Shown: in pieces, positions 12,360-24,900 of the stretch | Layout: the number at the start of each line of letters is the position of its first letter | Numbering within the stretch: the first letter of the stretch is position 1 | Program-made: the position numbers and the translations under genes | DNA from: Leptodactylus fallax | Taxonomy: Eukaryota > Chordata > Amphibia > Anura > Leptodactylidae | Reading direction: 5' to 3' | NCBI GenBank assembly: GCA_947044405.1 | Contig: CAMRHE010000656.1 | Coordinates: 387,001 to 451,000, forward strand | Length of the DNA: 64,000 nucleotides | Notes under the pieces: generated by a model | The model's input: the letters and a program-made list of their open reading frames with translations, nothing else | Database searches by the model: none | Told to the model about the DNA's origin: nothing

Positions 12360-12555
12360 AGGAATGCATGGGCGACTGTGATGTGACGCGCTCCTGCAAT
12401 GAGGACACCTATAATGACTATTTTATTCCCAACGTCTATACTTGCACCTCGCAACTAGTTGACCGAGACCACGCCACTAGTGACGAAGCGGCGCTCCCAC
12501 GTCTCCTTGTGATCAGTGACGTCACGGACCGGACAAACAGGAAGAGAGTGAAGGA
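12360..12555 (+). promoter_or_regulatory. chmp2a: CHMP2A promoter region with consensus CRE
   Basis: A CpG-containing, TATA-less stretch immediately upstream of the inferred first exon. A perfect CRE palindrome TGACGTCA lies at 12517-12524, with half-site-like TGACG words at 12384 (TGACGCG) and 12480 (GTGACGAAG). This suits a housekeeping ESCRT gene with an ATF/CREB-responsive promoter. The transcription start is not visible; about 12540-12560 is assumed. Confidence 0.6.
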
Positions 12556-12597
12556 GATAAAAGCAGAGAAGCAGTTGTTGTCCTATCCGGGAAGTAG
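12550..12597 (+). other. chmp2a: CHMP2A non-coding exon 1 (inferred)
   Basis: The donor TAG|GTGAGT at 12597/12598 is strong and lies just after the CpG-rich promoter. The next acceptor (ATCCAATCAG at 13721-13730) leads into the ATG exon. The 5' boundary is approximate. Confidence 0.55.
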
Positions 12598-13730
12598 GTG
12601 AGTGACGACGGAGGTCTTATAGGATATACTCTGTGTATGATCCCTCAGGCAGCCTGAGAGAGGGGCTAGAGTAGAAGGCGCTGGGGTTTTGGGGATTTAA
12701 TATGTTGTGTATGCTACAGTAGGCTGCTAACATCGTATCAGTCACTGGAGGACTAGAAGGCAGTATGCCCTATAACACATTACATACCTTGGTAATGCTG
12801 AGACTTGTGTTTCTACTTTGCTGCCCTTTAACTCTTCTCTGATGAAAACCTCCATAATAATGATCCCTCGTAAACCAGACGATGAGGACTGGCCTCTGAT
12901 CCATGGAGATTTGTTCAGAGCATTATTGGACGCAGGGTGACATTTTCTGTTGTTGCGATTATGGCATTCCCAATAAATCTGGGCAAACGCTGAACCTACT
13001 GCTAACCATACAGTAAAGTCAGACTGCTGCCTAGCAACAGACTCCATCCTACAGGTGACTACCCCAGATCCACATGCACTCCTGGAAAGCAGTCTGGTCA
13101 CCTTCAATATTATAGATAGTGTGTATTGCTACTACTCGCCCATGTCTTCAGTCTCCTGTATTGTTGAAGGAATATGGTCACAGTACTTTAGCTCTTAGGA
13201 GAGTACAGAGGGACCCTTCATCTTAGAGATTAGATGGGGCCCAGTTTAAGGAACAATAGAGAGCCCCTTTACAGTATATAAGAAAAGAAAAACAGTCCAC
13301 ATATAACAAGACACTCCACAATGTGCCATCAAGTCCTATAATATCAGCAACTTTACCAGGTGCCCATTATGCAAGACTGTTTAATACACACGAAAAGGCT
13401 GGGTGATCAGGACATGAATTCAAAATGACATGTATGATCGCTCTGTGTCCTTTGATAACACTTCCTGTTCTGCGCTGTAGCCTTGTTTATCATAGGACAT
13501 TATTAGGATCCTTGTCATCATCCACATCAGTATTCACATTCTTACTGACTAATCATGGCAGTAATGTGTAGATTTTAATCCAAAGGGTGTCCCGTTGACA
13601 AGGCTGAATTGCCAGAGCGTAAGTAGGAAGTGTTGTCATAAGGGTAAGTCTTGAGACTGTAAGTAAACTGTGATATAGGTGATTTCTCAGAATCTTTGAC
13701 TTATGAGTTTTTAATGGTTCATCCAATCAG

Positions 13731-13913
13731 ATCTAAGAAGCAAAGATGGATTTTTTGTTTGGTCGCCGGAAAACTCCAGAGGAGATGCTAAGGCAGAATC
13801 AGCGTGCACTCACCCGGGCCATGAGGGAGCTTGACCGAGAGAGGCAGAAACTGGAGCAACAAGAGAAGAAAATCATAGCTGACATTAAGAAGATGGCCAA
13901 ACAGGGCCAAATG
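13731..13913 (+). CDS. chmp2a: CHMP2A, exon 2 (start codon at 13746)
   Basis: CHMP2A is an ESCRT-III subunit that co-assembles with CHMP3/CHMP4 filaments in multivesicular body formation, cytokinesis, nuclear envelope resealing and virus budding, and recruits VPS4. This exon has 15 bases of 5' UTR, then ATG at 13746 and 56 codons: the basic N-terminus MDFLFGRRKTPEEMLRQNQR and the start of helix alpha1 (RAMRELDRERQKLEQQEKK). It ends at ATG|GTGAGT in phase 0. Exons 2-6 together encode 220 residues, close to the 222 of the human protein, with every splice site canonical and no disruption. Neighbouring UBE2M in the same orientation agrees with the human chromosome 19 gene order. Confidence 0.97.
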
Positions 13914-14286
13914 GTGAGTGGCAGAGCAGAAATAATGTAGGATATGTCTAATCATACAAATTATCATCTGTTATGTACTATAGCTTTAAATTGTATAAGA
14001 AACCAGTATATAAGTTTATTTCCATATAGGAATCATGGCTACTTAGGGTTGTTCAAGGTATCATGTTATGTAATCTATTGTGCCATATTATCAGCCATTT
14101 CAGGCTGGTTGTGGCTTACTTGGTAAACTTTGTCAGTGGGATAAGTGATAGCAGACTCTCTATTCCCTCCAGACGCATTTACATCCACATGTGTGACTGA
14201 CATCAACCAATCCTTTTATAAACCCCAGACTAGGTTTCGTAGCCTGCCTGATCCTTGTGTAATGTCTCTGTTTCTGTCTTTTCCAG

Positions 14287-14466
14287 GATGCTGTGAAAAT
14301 TATGGCCAAGGATTTGGTCCGCACACGGCGATATGTTAAGAAGTTCATACTGATGCGGGCGAACATCCAGGCTGTGTCCTTAAAGATCCAGACCCTAAAG
14401 TCTAACAACTCCATGGCTCAAGCTATGAAAGGCGTGACTAAAGCCATGGCCACCATGAACAGACAG
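14287..14466 (+). CDS. chmp2a: CHMP2A, exon 3
   Basis: Sixty codons between TTCCAG at 14281-14286 and CAG|GTACAG at 14466/14467, phase 0 at both ends. It encodes the rest of the alpha1/alpha2 hairpin (AVKIMAKDLVRTRRYVKKF; SLKIQTLKSNNSMAQAMKG), the membrane-binding and polymerisation core. Confidence 0.97.
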
Positions 14467-14854
14467 GTACAGAGCGTGCTTTGCGTTATTAGCAGCCACT
14501 ACTAAGAATCACTGAGCCACTGATTTATCAGTGTCTAGTGTATTGAAGGAACCTCCAAATTGTGGCTCTTCAACTCCAGACATGCTGGGAGTTGTAGTTT
14601 CACAGCAGTTGCAAATCACTGGGAGATGGGGTGAGCTGGTGCTGCTGTTGTAGCACAAATTACAGTGGTTTCAAATTCTGGAAGACTGCCTCAAAGTAGC
14701 AGTCGGCATGGTCAGATAATTCCTTTTCAACTTCTTGACCATGTATAACTGCCAGTTGGTTAGTGGTTAGTCAAGGACGGGAATAATAGAAGCAGCTATA
14801 AACTATCAAAATTCTATAAAATAATCTCCCACATCTCTGTTTCCTGAGATTGTG

Positions 14855-15412
14855 ACATGGGAGAATGAAGATAATTGATACTGATGACCTATGCACAAGA
14901 TAGATCATCAGTATCAGATCAGTTGGAGTCTGACACCTGAATCTTTACTTTTGCATTTTCTTGTAGTTGAAGCTTCCTCAGATCCAGAAAATAATGATGG
15001 AATTTGAAAAACAATCAGAAATTATGGACATGAAGGAGGAAATGATGAATGACGCCATTGACGACGCCATGGGTGATGAAGATGATGAAGAGGAAACGTA
15101 TGTAAACTTATCCTAAAATGTGGAGTCCTTTAGATTTTGGATTCCTTATAGTAGAGAACACCAACAAATTTAAGACCACCTCTATATACATATTAGTGAT
15201 TGTGTTTAAAGATGAGAAAGGGGAGGTCCATCCAAAATAGTCTGAAGATCACAGCAGTAAAATCTGTGAGCTCTTGGGCATCTGCTGATTTCCTAGAAAT
15301 GATTCCTAGGAATCTGCTGGAACAGCTGATCTGTGCGGGGTCCAGGTGTCTGACCCCCACAGATCAGGTACTGATGACCTATCCATTGAATAGGTCACCA
15401 GTATTAAACATG
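14855..15412. repeat. Two intronic copies of a TACTGATGACC MITE family
   Basis: About 14872-14952 (ATACTGATGACCTATG, then ATCAGTATCAGATCAGTTGG and GTCTGACACCTGAATC) lies in CHMP2A intron 3, partly up to the exon 4 acceptor. About 15305-15412 (CTGATCTGTGCGGGGTCC, TGTCTGACCCCCACAGATCA, then TACTGATGACCTATCC) lies in intron 4. Each is internally palindromic. Exon 4 (14967-15097) lies between them and is not repeat-derived. Confidence 0.6.
14967..15097 (+). CDS. chmp2a: CHMP2A, exon 4
   Basis: Begins after TTGTAG at 14961-14966 and ends at GAAAC|GTATGT, phase 2. It encodes LPQIQKIMMEFEKQSEIMDM and the acidic MNDAIDDAMGDEDDEEE segment, corresponding to helices alpha3-alpha4 and the acidic linker. 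Confidence 0.96.
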
Positions 15413-15916
15413 CATTAGAGGGCTAGAAAACACCTTTAATGGGGCTTCCATAAAAGGCTAGAGCCCCTTTTATCTGAAAATCATGTTGCCCCATGTAACT
15501 TTTCAGGGTTATTCCTGAAAACTTGAACCTGACCATGAAATATTGGAGAGCCCATGACATTAGAGATTCCATCCAAAAATATTCTTATACTTAGCTCAAT
15601 GGTATAATGATTCTTTCTTACATTTAAAAGGAGGACGGGAAAGTATTTCATGTCAAAGGACATGAGCAGCAGAGGTTAATTTACTACATAGTCACCCTTT
15701 CATTGTCCAGTTGTTGGTGGTTTTAGCAGGGGTGGGGCTGTGACATTCCCTCATTTATTTCTATATGGTCAATATTCAATGGAAACAGAATATGCTGTTA
15801 ATAAAATGTAATAAGTGTGAATCTCCATGTCTGCAGAGAGTAATGGGTGAAGGGGGGTACCCTAAAGCACATTGTTTTACCAGTACTCTGTAATGACTCT
15901 GGTCTTCCTTCTGTAG

Positions 15917-15978
15917 CGACGCTGTGGTTTCCCAAGTCCTGGATGAATTGGGCCTGACCCTGACTGATGAGCTTTCCA
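15917..15978 (+). CDS. chmp2a: CHMP2A, exon 5
   Basis: A 62-base exon between CTGTAG at 15911-15916 and TTTCCA|GTGAGT at 15978/15979. It encodes DAVVSQVLDELGLTLTDELS, the autoinhibitory alpha5 helix region. Confidence 0.95.
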
Positions 15979-17006
15979 GTGAGTATTTTGTTTCATCTGG
16001 CCTTTTACCCTAGCTCAACCAATGGGGATATTCAACTTTTAGCCACCATTCATGGTCCCTTTGTTCACTTGTCTTTTTGTCATATTTAAAGAGATTTTCT
16101 TGTTAAAACATTGACATTCTTAGCCAAACAGTGGGGTCTTTGTGGGACTCCTGCACATTGGTTAAAAGGTTATCAACCCCAAGTGTGGGACTTACAGGAA
16201 CAGCTGATCTGTGCTGCTCTACACTGCTCCTGTAACCACAAAGGGGGAGAATGAGAGCTGCAGAAACAGCATAGTACAGATGATCTGCACTGTTTTCATA
16301 ACGTCACAGTTAAGGAAGCAGTGAAACTAAATGTGCTACACTGTTCCGTAGCTCCCACTCACCTCTATAGAACTTAGAGCAATAGTGTAGAGCAGCATTT
16401 CTTGGTGGTTCCCGCCATGATGTTTGGGACTTGGGAGCATCTATTTCCATCTCTAAAGGGATTTTCCAGGATGCAGCTATAACTGCATACATTTACCACT
16501 AATTGAGGGCTGTACATGTACTTCCATTGCTTCTAATTGGAAAGTACAGGTGTGTCCCGGGAAATAGCAGTAAGCGCATGTGTCCAGAAGCATCTCTTGG
16601 CAGCACTTCTGTGTTATGGTTTGTGGTATATGACTTTAGTATAGGGGTCGTCAGTCTGACAATTATTGTGCGGCACTCCAAGTACCTTCATCTTTGATTT
16701 TTTTATTTAAATTGGCACTCCATACAGAAAAGGTTGCCTACTCCTGGTCTAGTAGCTGCAAAGGGTGTCTCTTACTCTTACTCGCTGCAACCATGTATTC
16801 ATTTCAGTGGATACTGTATAATATTACGATATTAATGCTGATAGCTTTCCCTGTGGGGGTCTGACAGCCAGTCCCCCACCTCATCGTTAGGTTTTATATT
16901 AGGGAGGTTAGTCATTGCTGACTGTCCCTCTTGTGTACCTCACCACCATAGACCTGTGCATACGGTTTTTTTCTGAACTTAATGAAAAATTCTTTCTGTC
17001 TTGCAG

Positions 17007-17128
17007 ACCTTCCATCTACTGGAGGTTCCCTCAGTGTGGCTGGAGCTAAGAAAGGAGAAGCTACAGCTGCTTTAGCCGACGCTGATGCAGATCTGGAGGA
17101 GCGGTTGAACAACCTGCGACGGGACTAA
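17007..17128 (+). CDS. chmp2a: CHMP2A, exon 6 with MIM1
   Basis: Begins after TTGCAG at 17001-17006. It encodes LPSTGGSLSVAGAKK, a linker, and the terminal ADADLEERLNNLRRD followed by TAA at 17126-17128. The terminal helix is the MIT-interacting motif (MIM1, with L..RL..L.R spacing) that binds the VPS4 MIT domain. Confidence 0.97.
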
Positions 17129-17445
17129 TGTGTCAAACCCTGCACAACACAGACTCTGGGTTTAATCTTTATTTTTTTTCTGCGTTACCCATGGGGATGT
17201 AAGGTTATGGCTTGGAGCCTTCTATACTGAAAGCATTAGATTGGCTGAATTACAGTCAGCGTGTGTATCTCCAGTCCCCGGCCATTAGCTGTCCCCAATT
17301 CTGCTCCCGTCCATACTGTAGTAGGTGGACGACGAAGACTGTTCTGATTTTATATTATTACGTTTGTGTTGCCGAGTTCTTATTCTTGTGTCTTATCTCT
17401 ACTCTGCTTTCTACAGGGCAACAGGTGACGTTTTCTGTAAATAAA
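17129..17445 (+). terminator. chmp2a: CHMP2A 3' UTR and poly(A) signal
   Basis: AATAAA at 17440-17445, 312 bases after the stop and followed by a TGTGTTCC-type GU-rich element at about 17480. Confidence 0.75.
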
Positions 17446-20400
17446 ACCTGTCTGGAGAACAAAACCTTTATAGCACTCCCTCTGTGTTCCTACACAAAAG
17501 AGTAATGGGTGCAAAAAGGTGACATGTCATGTTTATATATCTGGATGTATCAACAGTTATAACACAATATAGCCTTTGTATGAAAATTGTCTCAGGAGAA
17601 AAGTAATCATGGTAACCAATGAGATTCCACAGTTCATTTTTCATTGTAGTGTAGAACATGAAAGCTGAATTGTGATTGGTTACCGGTATCTGATAGAGAC
17701 TTAGAGGGTACCTATCACAATGAAAATGATATCTAATTAACCTTCATTATGTTATAGATTAGAAGGGGCTGAGTGTACTTGTATATAGTTTTGTAGGAAA
17801 AGATTTAATATCATTTGTAACTTGGTGAATTCCCTGCTTTTTCATTGCTTAGGAGTCCAGTCGGCAGCCTTCTTAAATATTGAAAAATCTGTGATTTCTA
17901 TCAGTTACAATATTTACTGTGTTTTGTTTTTTTTTTCCCGCAAAACTATATATGTATATATTCAGCTTCTACTGCTCTGTAACGTACAGCCCACAGAAAA
18001 GACAATGTTCATTGTATATCCTCTGTACTCTGCTGTTATGAAGGGTTGTGGTTTGCATCTGGTCCTGACTCTTCTGTCCCAGTTTCTGTATCTCATGTGT
18101 GGATATTAAAGTAGTAAAATGGTGATTCTATCTAGTGCTTTACTTACGACTCGTGACTACTGTGAGGTGTTCAGTAGTTACGTCACCTGGAAGGTAGGGG
18201 ATGGGCCCTGTCATTATAGAGATCATGTGTCTTGTGTAAACAGGATGTAATATGATATTAAATGTGTTTTAATGGACCTGAACCTAAGGCCTATATTCTC
18301 TGCATTTGCCCCAACCAATTTCCCCTTAAACTGCTTTCCTTATCCTGTGGTGCAGCTGCCAATCTTGGAATTAAGGGAAATCTGCTGGTTAGTACCTTGC
18401 GGGTGCGCTCTCTCATTACTTTTCAGTGCATTGCATCAAACAGTCATGTATGAAAGCAACCAGAGAATGGAAAAACACATGCAGTTTTTACTTCTCCTTT
18501 GAAGTCTCTCCTATATTTAGGTGAAAGTTGCTTGTGTAATAGCTGCCTCCGCTGTACATGGAATAATTTCTTGGGAGGGGGGGGAAGAAGGTGCTTTTGA
18601 CTATTCAGAGCCCTTCTACTGTGCAGGTGGGTGATCAGTTGTGAGTGACATGTAGATTTTACCCAACCATTTATCCCATGGTCTACACAAAACTGCTAGG
18701 TTTAGATTGGAGCCCATCTTCTAGAACCTCCTTATCCTATTGGGAGCTCGTAAAGGGAATGTATCACTTATATGCAAAACATGAATAGTTTTTACTTTCA
18801 GATTGTACTGGATTTCCATCACCTATTGTGAATGGTGGTCCCAATATAATCTATATATAGATGATACCTGCTTTGTAACCCTGCCTGTGCTGATAATGAG
18901 GGGACTACTATCTCATACAGGACAAGCCCCACTAGGCTTAATAATACTCTGTAGGATTTTAGGATTTTTTTTTTAAATATAGATAGAGATGTAAACTCTG
19001 AGATAACCTTGTTGCTTGAAGCACCGCTGTTGGGACAACCTGCAATCCTGCATGGGGAATTACTTCACTACTGATCATCACACTGCTAATGAAATGAAGC
19101 AGGACAATAAAGGCCAATGGTACGGATCCCTCAGACTAGGTTCACATCTGTGTTGGAGAGAAAAGTCCTGCAAGGAGGACTTTTATCTCTGTTGGTTTCC
19201 GTATAAAACCGGTGGACCCGTTGTCCATGGCTAATCAATTTTAAGCAGACTGGATTTCTGTCTTTTGGGTCCCCATGTGTACCCGAAAGCTAGTGTGAAC
19301 CTAGCGTCAGAGAGAGAAATTATTTTGTTAGTAGATTGTGATATTTGCCCTTTTTTTCTACAATTTGCGAGGCTCAGCAGTAATATATGTTATATATGTC
19401 TTTTGGAGATTTAAGAAATTACCAAACTTTTGTAATATATGTAGATCACAAGTGACAATTTTCCATTCAACAGGCTAAACATATTCCTTTTTATTGCTTA
19501 ACAATTTTTGTTTTACCTTTTAGAAGTTTCTGGTGTTGACAGGGTGCAGGCCATTAAGAATAGTAACAGAAAAAAATGTCCACTTTGCCTGAGTTTCCTT
19601 AGCATTGTAAGAGTACACACAAGTATAGATGGACAACACAGACCCACAAAGGAGATCCCTTAAATTGATTTAAAAAAAGAAAAAAAAATATCTTCAGCCT
19701 TTTTTTTTTTTTTCTGCACCCTGGTGTTGGTCATCTTTCCTGTTTAACTTTTTTTTAAAATTTTCTCCTAATGCCGCATCTGCAAATAATTATACATGGG
19801 AAATCAGATAAATTCTAAAAGTACACAGTTTTATAGTGGTCATCATGGTTCCGAGGTGTTGGTGGCTTCATCCAAGTCTTCATATGGCTCATTGACAGGG
19901 GAAGTTTTACAGGATAGAGTAACACAGGTGACTAGCGTCTGGGACACGATTAAACAGTGCACCATCACGTGGAGCCAAAGTTCTTCCATCTGTCTGTCCC
20001 AAGAGAATGGTCGGATTTGAAGGGGACTAGATGATGGGGAAGTGGAGAACTTGGAACACACAGACCATCTCAGGAATAACAACCTGTTGAGGAGATAAGA
20101 AAAAAAAAAAGTGTCACTTAAATGTGTTTTTGTTGTTAACAACCGCATTTCGAGAGGTGTGTTTTTTTTTTTTTTTTTTTTTTTTATATAATGCAGCCCC
20201 CCCCCAGAGTTGCATTCACATTTCTGCTGGTTGTTATTGGAAATCAGTCAGCCAGTTTGTTGTTCCCCCCTAACAGCTTAGCAGAGCACTTATAATATTG
20301 GGGGAGTAGTTAGTTTTTCCTGCATCAAATTACTATACAGTGCTTGATGTAAAGTTAATTCTTGCCAGGATGCAAATCACCAGAACAAGCTCTGTACAAG

Positions 20401-20760
20401 CACTGAGCAAACAGGGAATGACGCCCGCTAAAGATATACTATAGTATACTACAGACTGTAACTCAGGGTCAGTATATGACATGTAACGTATGCACATACC
20501 GAGGCAGATTTACAACAATTTTCTGGTGTACAAGGTATAAAAATTCACAATTTTTTTGTACAAATTGGATTTTGATGCAAAGTAAATGCAACCTTTTCTA
20601 TTTTATGCACCCCTCACCACTTTGCTTCAGCAATTGGGTTATGAAAACTGGAAATCTCCCCTAGTGATTCTACCGGCAGAATAGTATGTGCACCTCTGGG
20701 GTATAATACAGGCTGTGGGGCAGACTTATTATGCCTTGTAGGCCAGCTTTCTCCCATACA
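17446..20760. other. Gene-free region downstream of CHMP2A
   Basis: No coding sequence is supported. About 17700-17890 (GAGGGTACCTATCAC) and 18755-18930 (AAAGGGAATGTATCAC) look like MITE copies. About 20500-20600 carries the GAGGCAGATTTACAAC/ATTTTCTGGTG words of another repeat family also seen at 33.3 and 36.1 kb. A T run spans 20161-20185. Confidence 0.55.
19134..19309. repeat. Palindromic MITE with GACTAGGTTCACA termini
   Basis: Left end GACTAGGTTCACATCTGTGTT and right end CTAGTGTGAACCTAGCGTC are inverted relatives, with inner AAGTCCTGCAAGGAGGACTT. Related remnants with TGTGAACATAGCCTTA (about 23340) and AGGCCTTATTCACAC (about 10870) show it is a dispersed family. Confidence 0.6.
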
Positions 20761-20769
20761 CCACATGGG

Positions 20770-20905
20770 GTTGTGTGGGATGAGTATAGATGGAGGCAGG
20801 TCTGGGAGCTGTATAAAGGAGAGGTCTGTATAGATGAGGGTCTGTATAAAGGAGGTGTCTGGTCTAAGGTCTGTATAGTTAGGGGCTTGGTCTGAGGTCT
20901 ATATA
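20770..20905 (+). repeat. GGTCTGTATA minisatellite, left part
   Basis: Degenerate units with GGTCTGTATAAAGGAGG, GGTCTGTATAGTTAGGGGC and TTGGTCTGAGG words. The same motif resumes at about 21905-21950 (GTCTAGTCTGGAGTCTGTAT) beyond the Tc1 remnant, and in inverted orientation at 47418-47630. Confidence 0.6.
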
Positions 20906-20964
20906 TATATATTTAGGTATATTTAACATTTTGTTATATTAAGATCTTATCCTAAGATCAAAAA

Positions 20965-21900
20965 AAAAAGAGAAACCTTCAGAAGGGCAGCCATCACTGC
21001 AGCACTCCACCAATCTAGGCTTTATGGCAGAGTGACTAAAAAGAAACCTCTCCACAGAGAAAGGCACATAAAAGCCCACCTGGTCTTTGCAAAAAAGCAC
21101 CTAAAGGGCTCACAGACCGTGAAACAAAATTCTTTGGTCTGATGAAACCAAGACTGATCTTTTTGGCCTCAATTCTCATGTCTGGAGGAAACCAGGCTCT
21201 GCTCATCACCATCCCTACAATGAAGCCCAGTACCTTCGGTAAAGCATGGTGGTGGTAGCATCATGCTGTGGGGGTGTTTTTCTGCAGCTAGGATAGAGAG
21301 ATTGGCCAGAGTTGAGGAGAAGCTGAATGGAGCAAAGTACAGTGATAGTCGTAATGAAAACCTGATGCAGAGTGCTCTAGGCCTGACACTGGGCTGAAGG
21401 TTACCCTTCCAACAAGCCAAGAGAGGAGTGGCTTAGGGACAACTCTGTGAATGTCCTTAAGTGGCCCAGACAGAGTCCTGAATTTAATCCAACTGAACAT
21501 CTCTGGAGAGACCTGGAGTCCAGCAACGGTCCCCAGCCAGCCTGACAGAGCTTAAGAGCATCTGCAAAGAAGAATGGCAGAAAATTCCCAAAGCCAAGTG
21601 TGCAAACCTTGTGACATCATACCCAAGAAGACTGGAGAATGAAATTTCTACCAAAGGTGCTTCAACTAAGAACGGGTAAAGGGTCTGAATAGTTATGTCA
21701 ATGCAATATTTTAGTTTTTCCTTTTCAATAAATTAGTAAAGGTTTCTAAGATTCTGTTTCTACTTTTTCAGTATGGGAGTACTGAAAACAGAATGATGGG
21801 GGGGGGAAAACATAACTACTTTTTTTTTTTTTTTTTTTTTTTTAGCACAAGGCCACAACATAAAATGTGAAAAAAGTATAAAGACTTTCTGAATGCATTG
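20965..21900 (+). mobile_element. Decayed Tc1-like transposon, 5' truncated
   Basis: Plus-strand similarity to Tc1 transposase coding DNA is visible in pieces: CTCTGGTCTGATGAAACCAAG-type sequence at about 21135-21150, GGTGGTGGTAGCATCATGCTG at 21248-21268 and CAACTGAACATCTCTGGAGAG near 21488. Several frameshifts and stops break it. The right end reaches AAAGACTTTCTGAATGCATTG followed by TA. The left inverted repeat is missing. The copy splits the GGTCTGTATA minisatellite. Confidence 0.8.
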
Positions 21901-21902
21901 TA

Positions 21903-24900
21903 TATGGGGGAGTCTAGTCTGGAGTCTGTATAAAGGACTGGTGTGGGATTTGTATCTTTAGTGTGGACATCTGTATTTGTTTTTGGTGTCTAGGGGTTTA
22001 GTCTTTTAATTTTGGGATAGGCTAAAGAAGGTCATATGTACTTTTTGAGATTTAAATGGCATTTGTTGGGGGATATGTCCTATATAAATGGACAGGGCAC
22101 AAAGTATAAATTGCCCTCTTTGAATCTCCCTGATGAAGTATAACTATGGTCCCCCAACTATAACATGTAATATATAGTAGATATAGCAGGATGGCCTTCC
22201 GATCCCCTCAGGGACCAGGTGCAACATCCCCTATAGCAATATCATATAATCTTTCTCCTCTATGCTTAGATGGCTCAGCACATTTTTCCCTTCCCACAAC
22301 CTTTGCATCCCATGTAGGATAAAATGTGATATAACCCTGATAATTACCCTACTAATTTATGGTAATATTGCTGCGTTGTGGGCGGGGGAAACCAATGTAG
22401 AGTAGATTCACATAGGATGATCCTGAGTTGCTACTAGGGTTGTCTATTTATATAGGCTCTGGAGGGATAACTTGAAGTTTCTGGATCCCAATGCTAAATC
22501 TGTAACAATCATCTGCCTACCATGTGCCCTTTATATTACTGGTGTCTTCTTATGTAGCAAATGGGCACCTGGGACCCCCTAAGGCAGCAGCACCTGGTGT
22601 GGCTGCTACCTCTGCACCCCATAACTATGGGCCTTCACCAGTAACCCCTTGTCTCTGGTTTCCATAATTGATCCTTGCTGTTCTAATGAGTAAGTTATTC
22701 CCTTGCTCCATCTCATTGTCCTTAATGTGGTCGCCTGCATTGCTCTTACCTCACCATATGTTAGATTTGCAGTCCCAGAGATTTCATACATTCTTTATAG
22801 GCTTGAATTAGATCCTGGCAGTTTTCTTCTCCTTTCTCTGTTGCACTGCAGATACATGGAAACAATCAACAAGTTACTGTCACAATTCTGTCTGTGTATG
22901 GAGATATTAGGCAGCGTTTACTTGTTCATTTTATCCCACGTTTAACCTATACATCCGGAAAAAGGATAAAAAAAAAAAAAGCTTAGACCACTATGATTTT
23001 CAAACCTGTGTCCAGAAAAAATGTATACATTAAACATATGGTTTTGTTTGCAATGGAACCCTATGGTAATTGAAGGAACTGTATGCCCTGCATATACGTT
23101 AGGTATGGAACCAAAACCATGTCCACTTCTGCCACTTCTGATCTGTTCAAAGCCAAAAGAATGGAAAAATAGTTTGCCTAGTGACAGACCAAACGGATCC
23201 CGAGGAACTATATTGACTATAATGAGGTCCGTCGGGTGTCCGTTTTTTTCCTAAAATCGTCAGACAAAAAAAGTTGGGGTGCAGGACTTTTTTGTCTGGG
23301 ATTTCTGACAGATCTGCGCTAGAAAAACACCAGATACAGATGTGAACATAGCCTTAGTCTGCCTAGTTAGTACTTAGCAAGTCCTCACAGAGTTTTTCAT
23401 GTGTATCCAAACCCTCACTGACTTCTGGCACCCTGGGGTACTTCAGACTTTCAAACTACCTACCCTTATGGTTGTGATCAAGTGAAGACAGTTTACCTAC
23501 AGGTAGCTGCCGGGCTGACCTATGTACACCAGATGTAAAGGTCCAATATTTTGCTTCAGGGTTTAACATACTCAGTGTTATATCGCCATCTTGTGGCACA
23601 GTGCTGCAACATCACATTTTTTTCTGTTAACTATATAACTAAATTTGTGCTGTTCCCTATAGAAACTCACTCTTGTTTGAATTTTTAAAATAATTACAAG
23701 CATTTGTATCAATTAGAATAACATACTCTTGTTCTCCATTCACATCCAGAGCTGCTTTTAGAATTCTTCTAGCTGCAGAAGAATAAGAGAATAAAAGCTT
23801 AAGCAGATCCCACATTGCATTGCTCTTTCAGCGCTTCTGTAGTGTGGGAAATACAGTGTAAACACAACTCTGGCAAAGCACTGAATCAACAAAGGAATTT
23901 ATGGAGATATGATAATCCTTAATGCAGCCTTGGATGTGACCAGAGAACAATTTATTATGTAATATAAAAATCTGAATTAACATTGACATAAACAGATATT
24001 TAAGGAACAGGGGTAGTAATGTGAAGGGAGATCCTATAGCCTGAGAGATAACAGAAACCCTGAAGCATTTAGAATGTAGCTTTAGATGTGACTGTAGTAT
24101 AACACATTATGCAACTCAGGAATACTGCACGACTCTACTGGGATAATAGAGAAATGTGAAATCCATCATGGCCAAAAAAAAAAAAAAAAAATCCAGAGAA
24201 TTCTGAATGCAGGGCTGGATGGGACGAAGAGTATAAGACCTTCACGTAAGATTAGTGCAAAAGAAAGTTGTGAAGCATGTAAATGCTATAAATGAGTAAA
24301 AAGCAATAGAAATACAGTGCACATAGAATAATGTATCCGTTTGGGTTTCACAACATCTGGACAGTAACAAGAAGAATGTGATTGGTTCTTAGAAGCAGAT
24401 CCATTGGGTTATCAGGTCGGAATAGATAATGTTATAAGCACTCAATAACCCCCCCGTGTGCGACTAATATGAGATCAGTTCCGAAATCCAGAAACCTGTT
24501 CCAGAACATTCTTAGCGTGATACCCTCAGGTCTGACTGTGCTTTTAATTTCCTGCTCGGCTTACAGACAGCAAGGGCATATAGTAGGTCATGGAGCAGAT
24601 GGCACAAGGCACTAGTGGTGTGTACATCTGCAAAATGCATAGGGTTAATCCTGCAGTTTGTGTGCCACTGTCAGTGAGTGAATTAGAGCCCCTTTAGGTA
24701 TGGTTATATGGCCCCCTTATTACTAGTTCAGCCGGTGCTAATGGTTTTAATTTTGGCTGGAGCTAGGTTAGATTAGGTTTGTGCTGTACATCTCCTCCTT
24801 GTGTATGTCAGGCAGATAGGAGAGTAAGGAGTGACATGTATCTATAGATAAGCAGGTTAACAGCGCCTGCAGTTAGAGGATAGGTATAGTAGTAGAGGTC

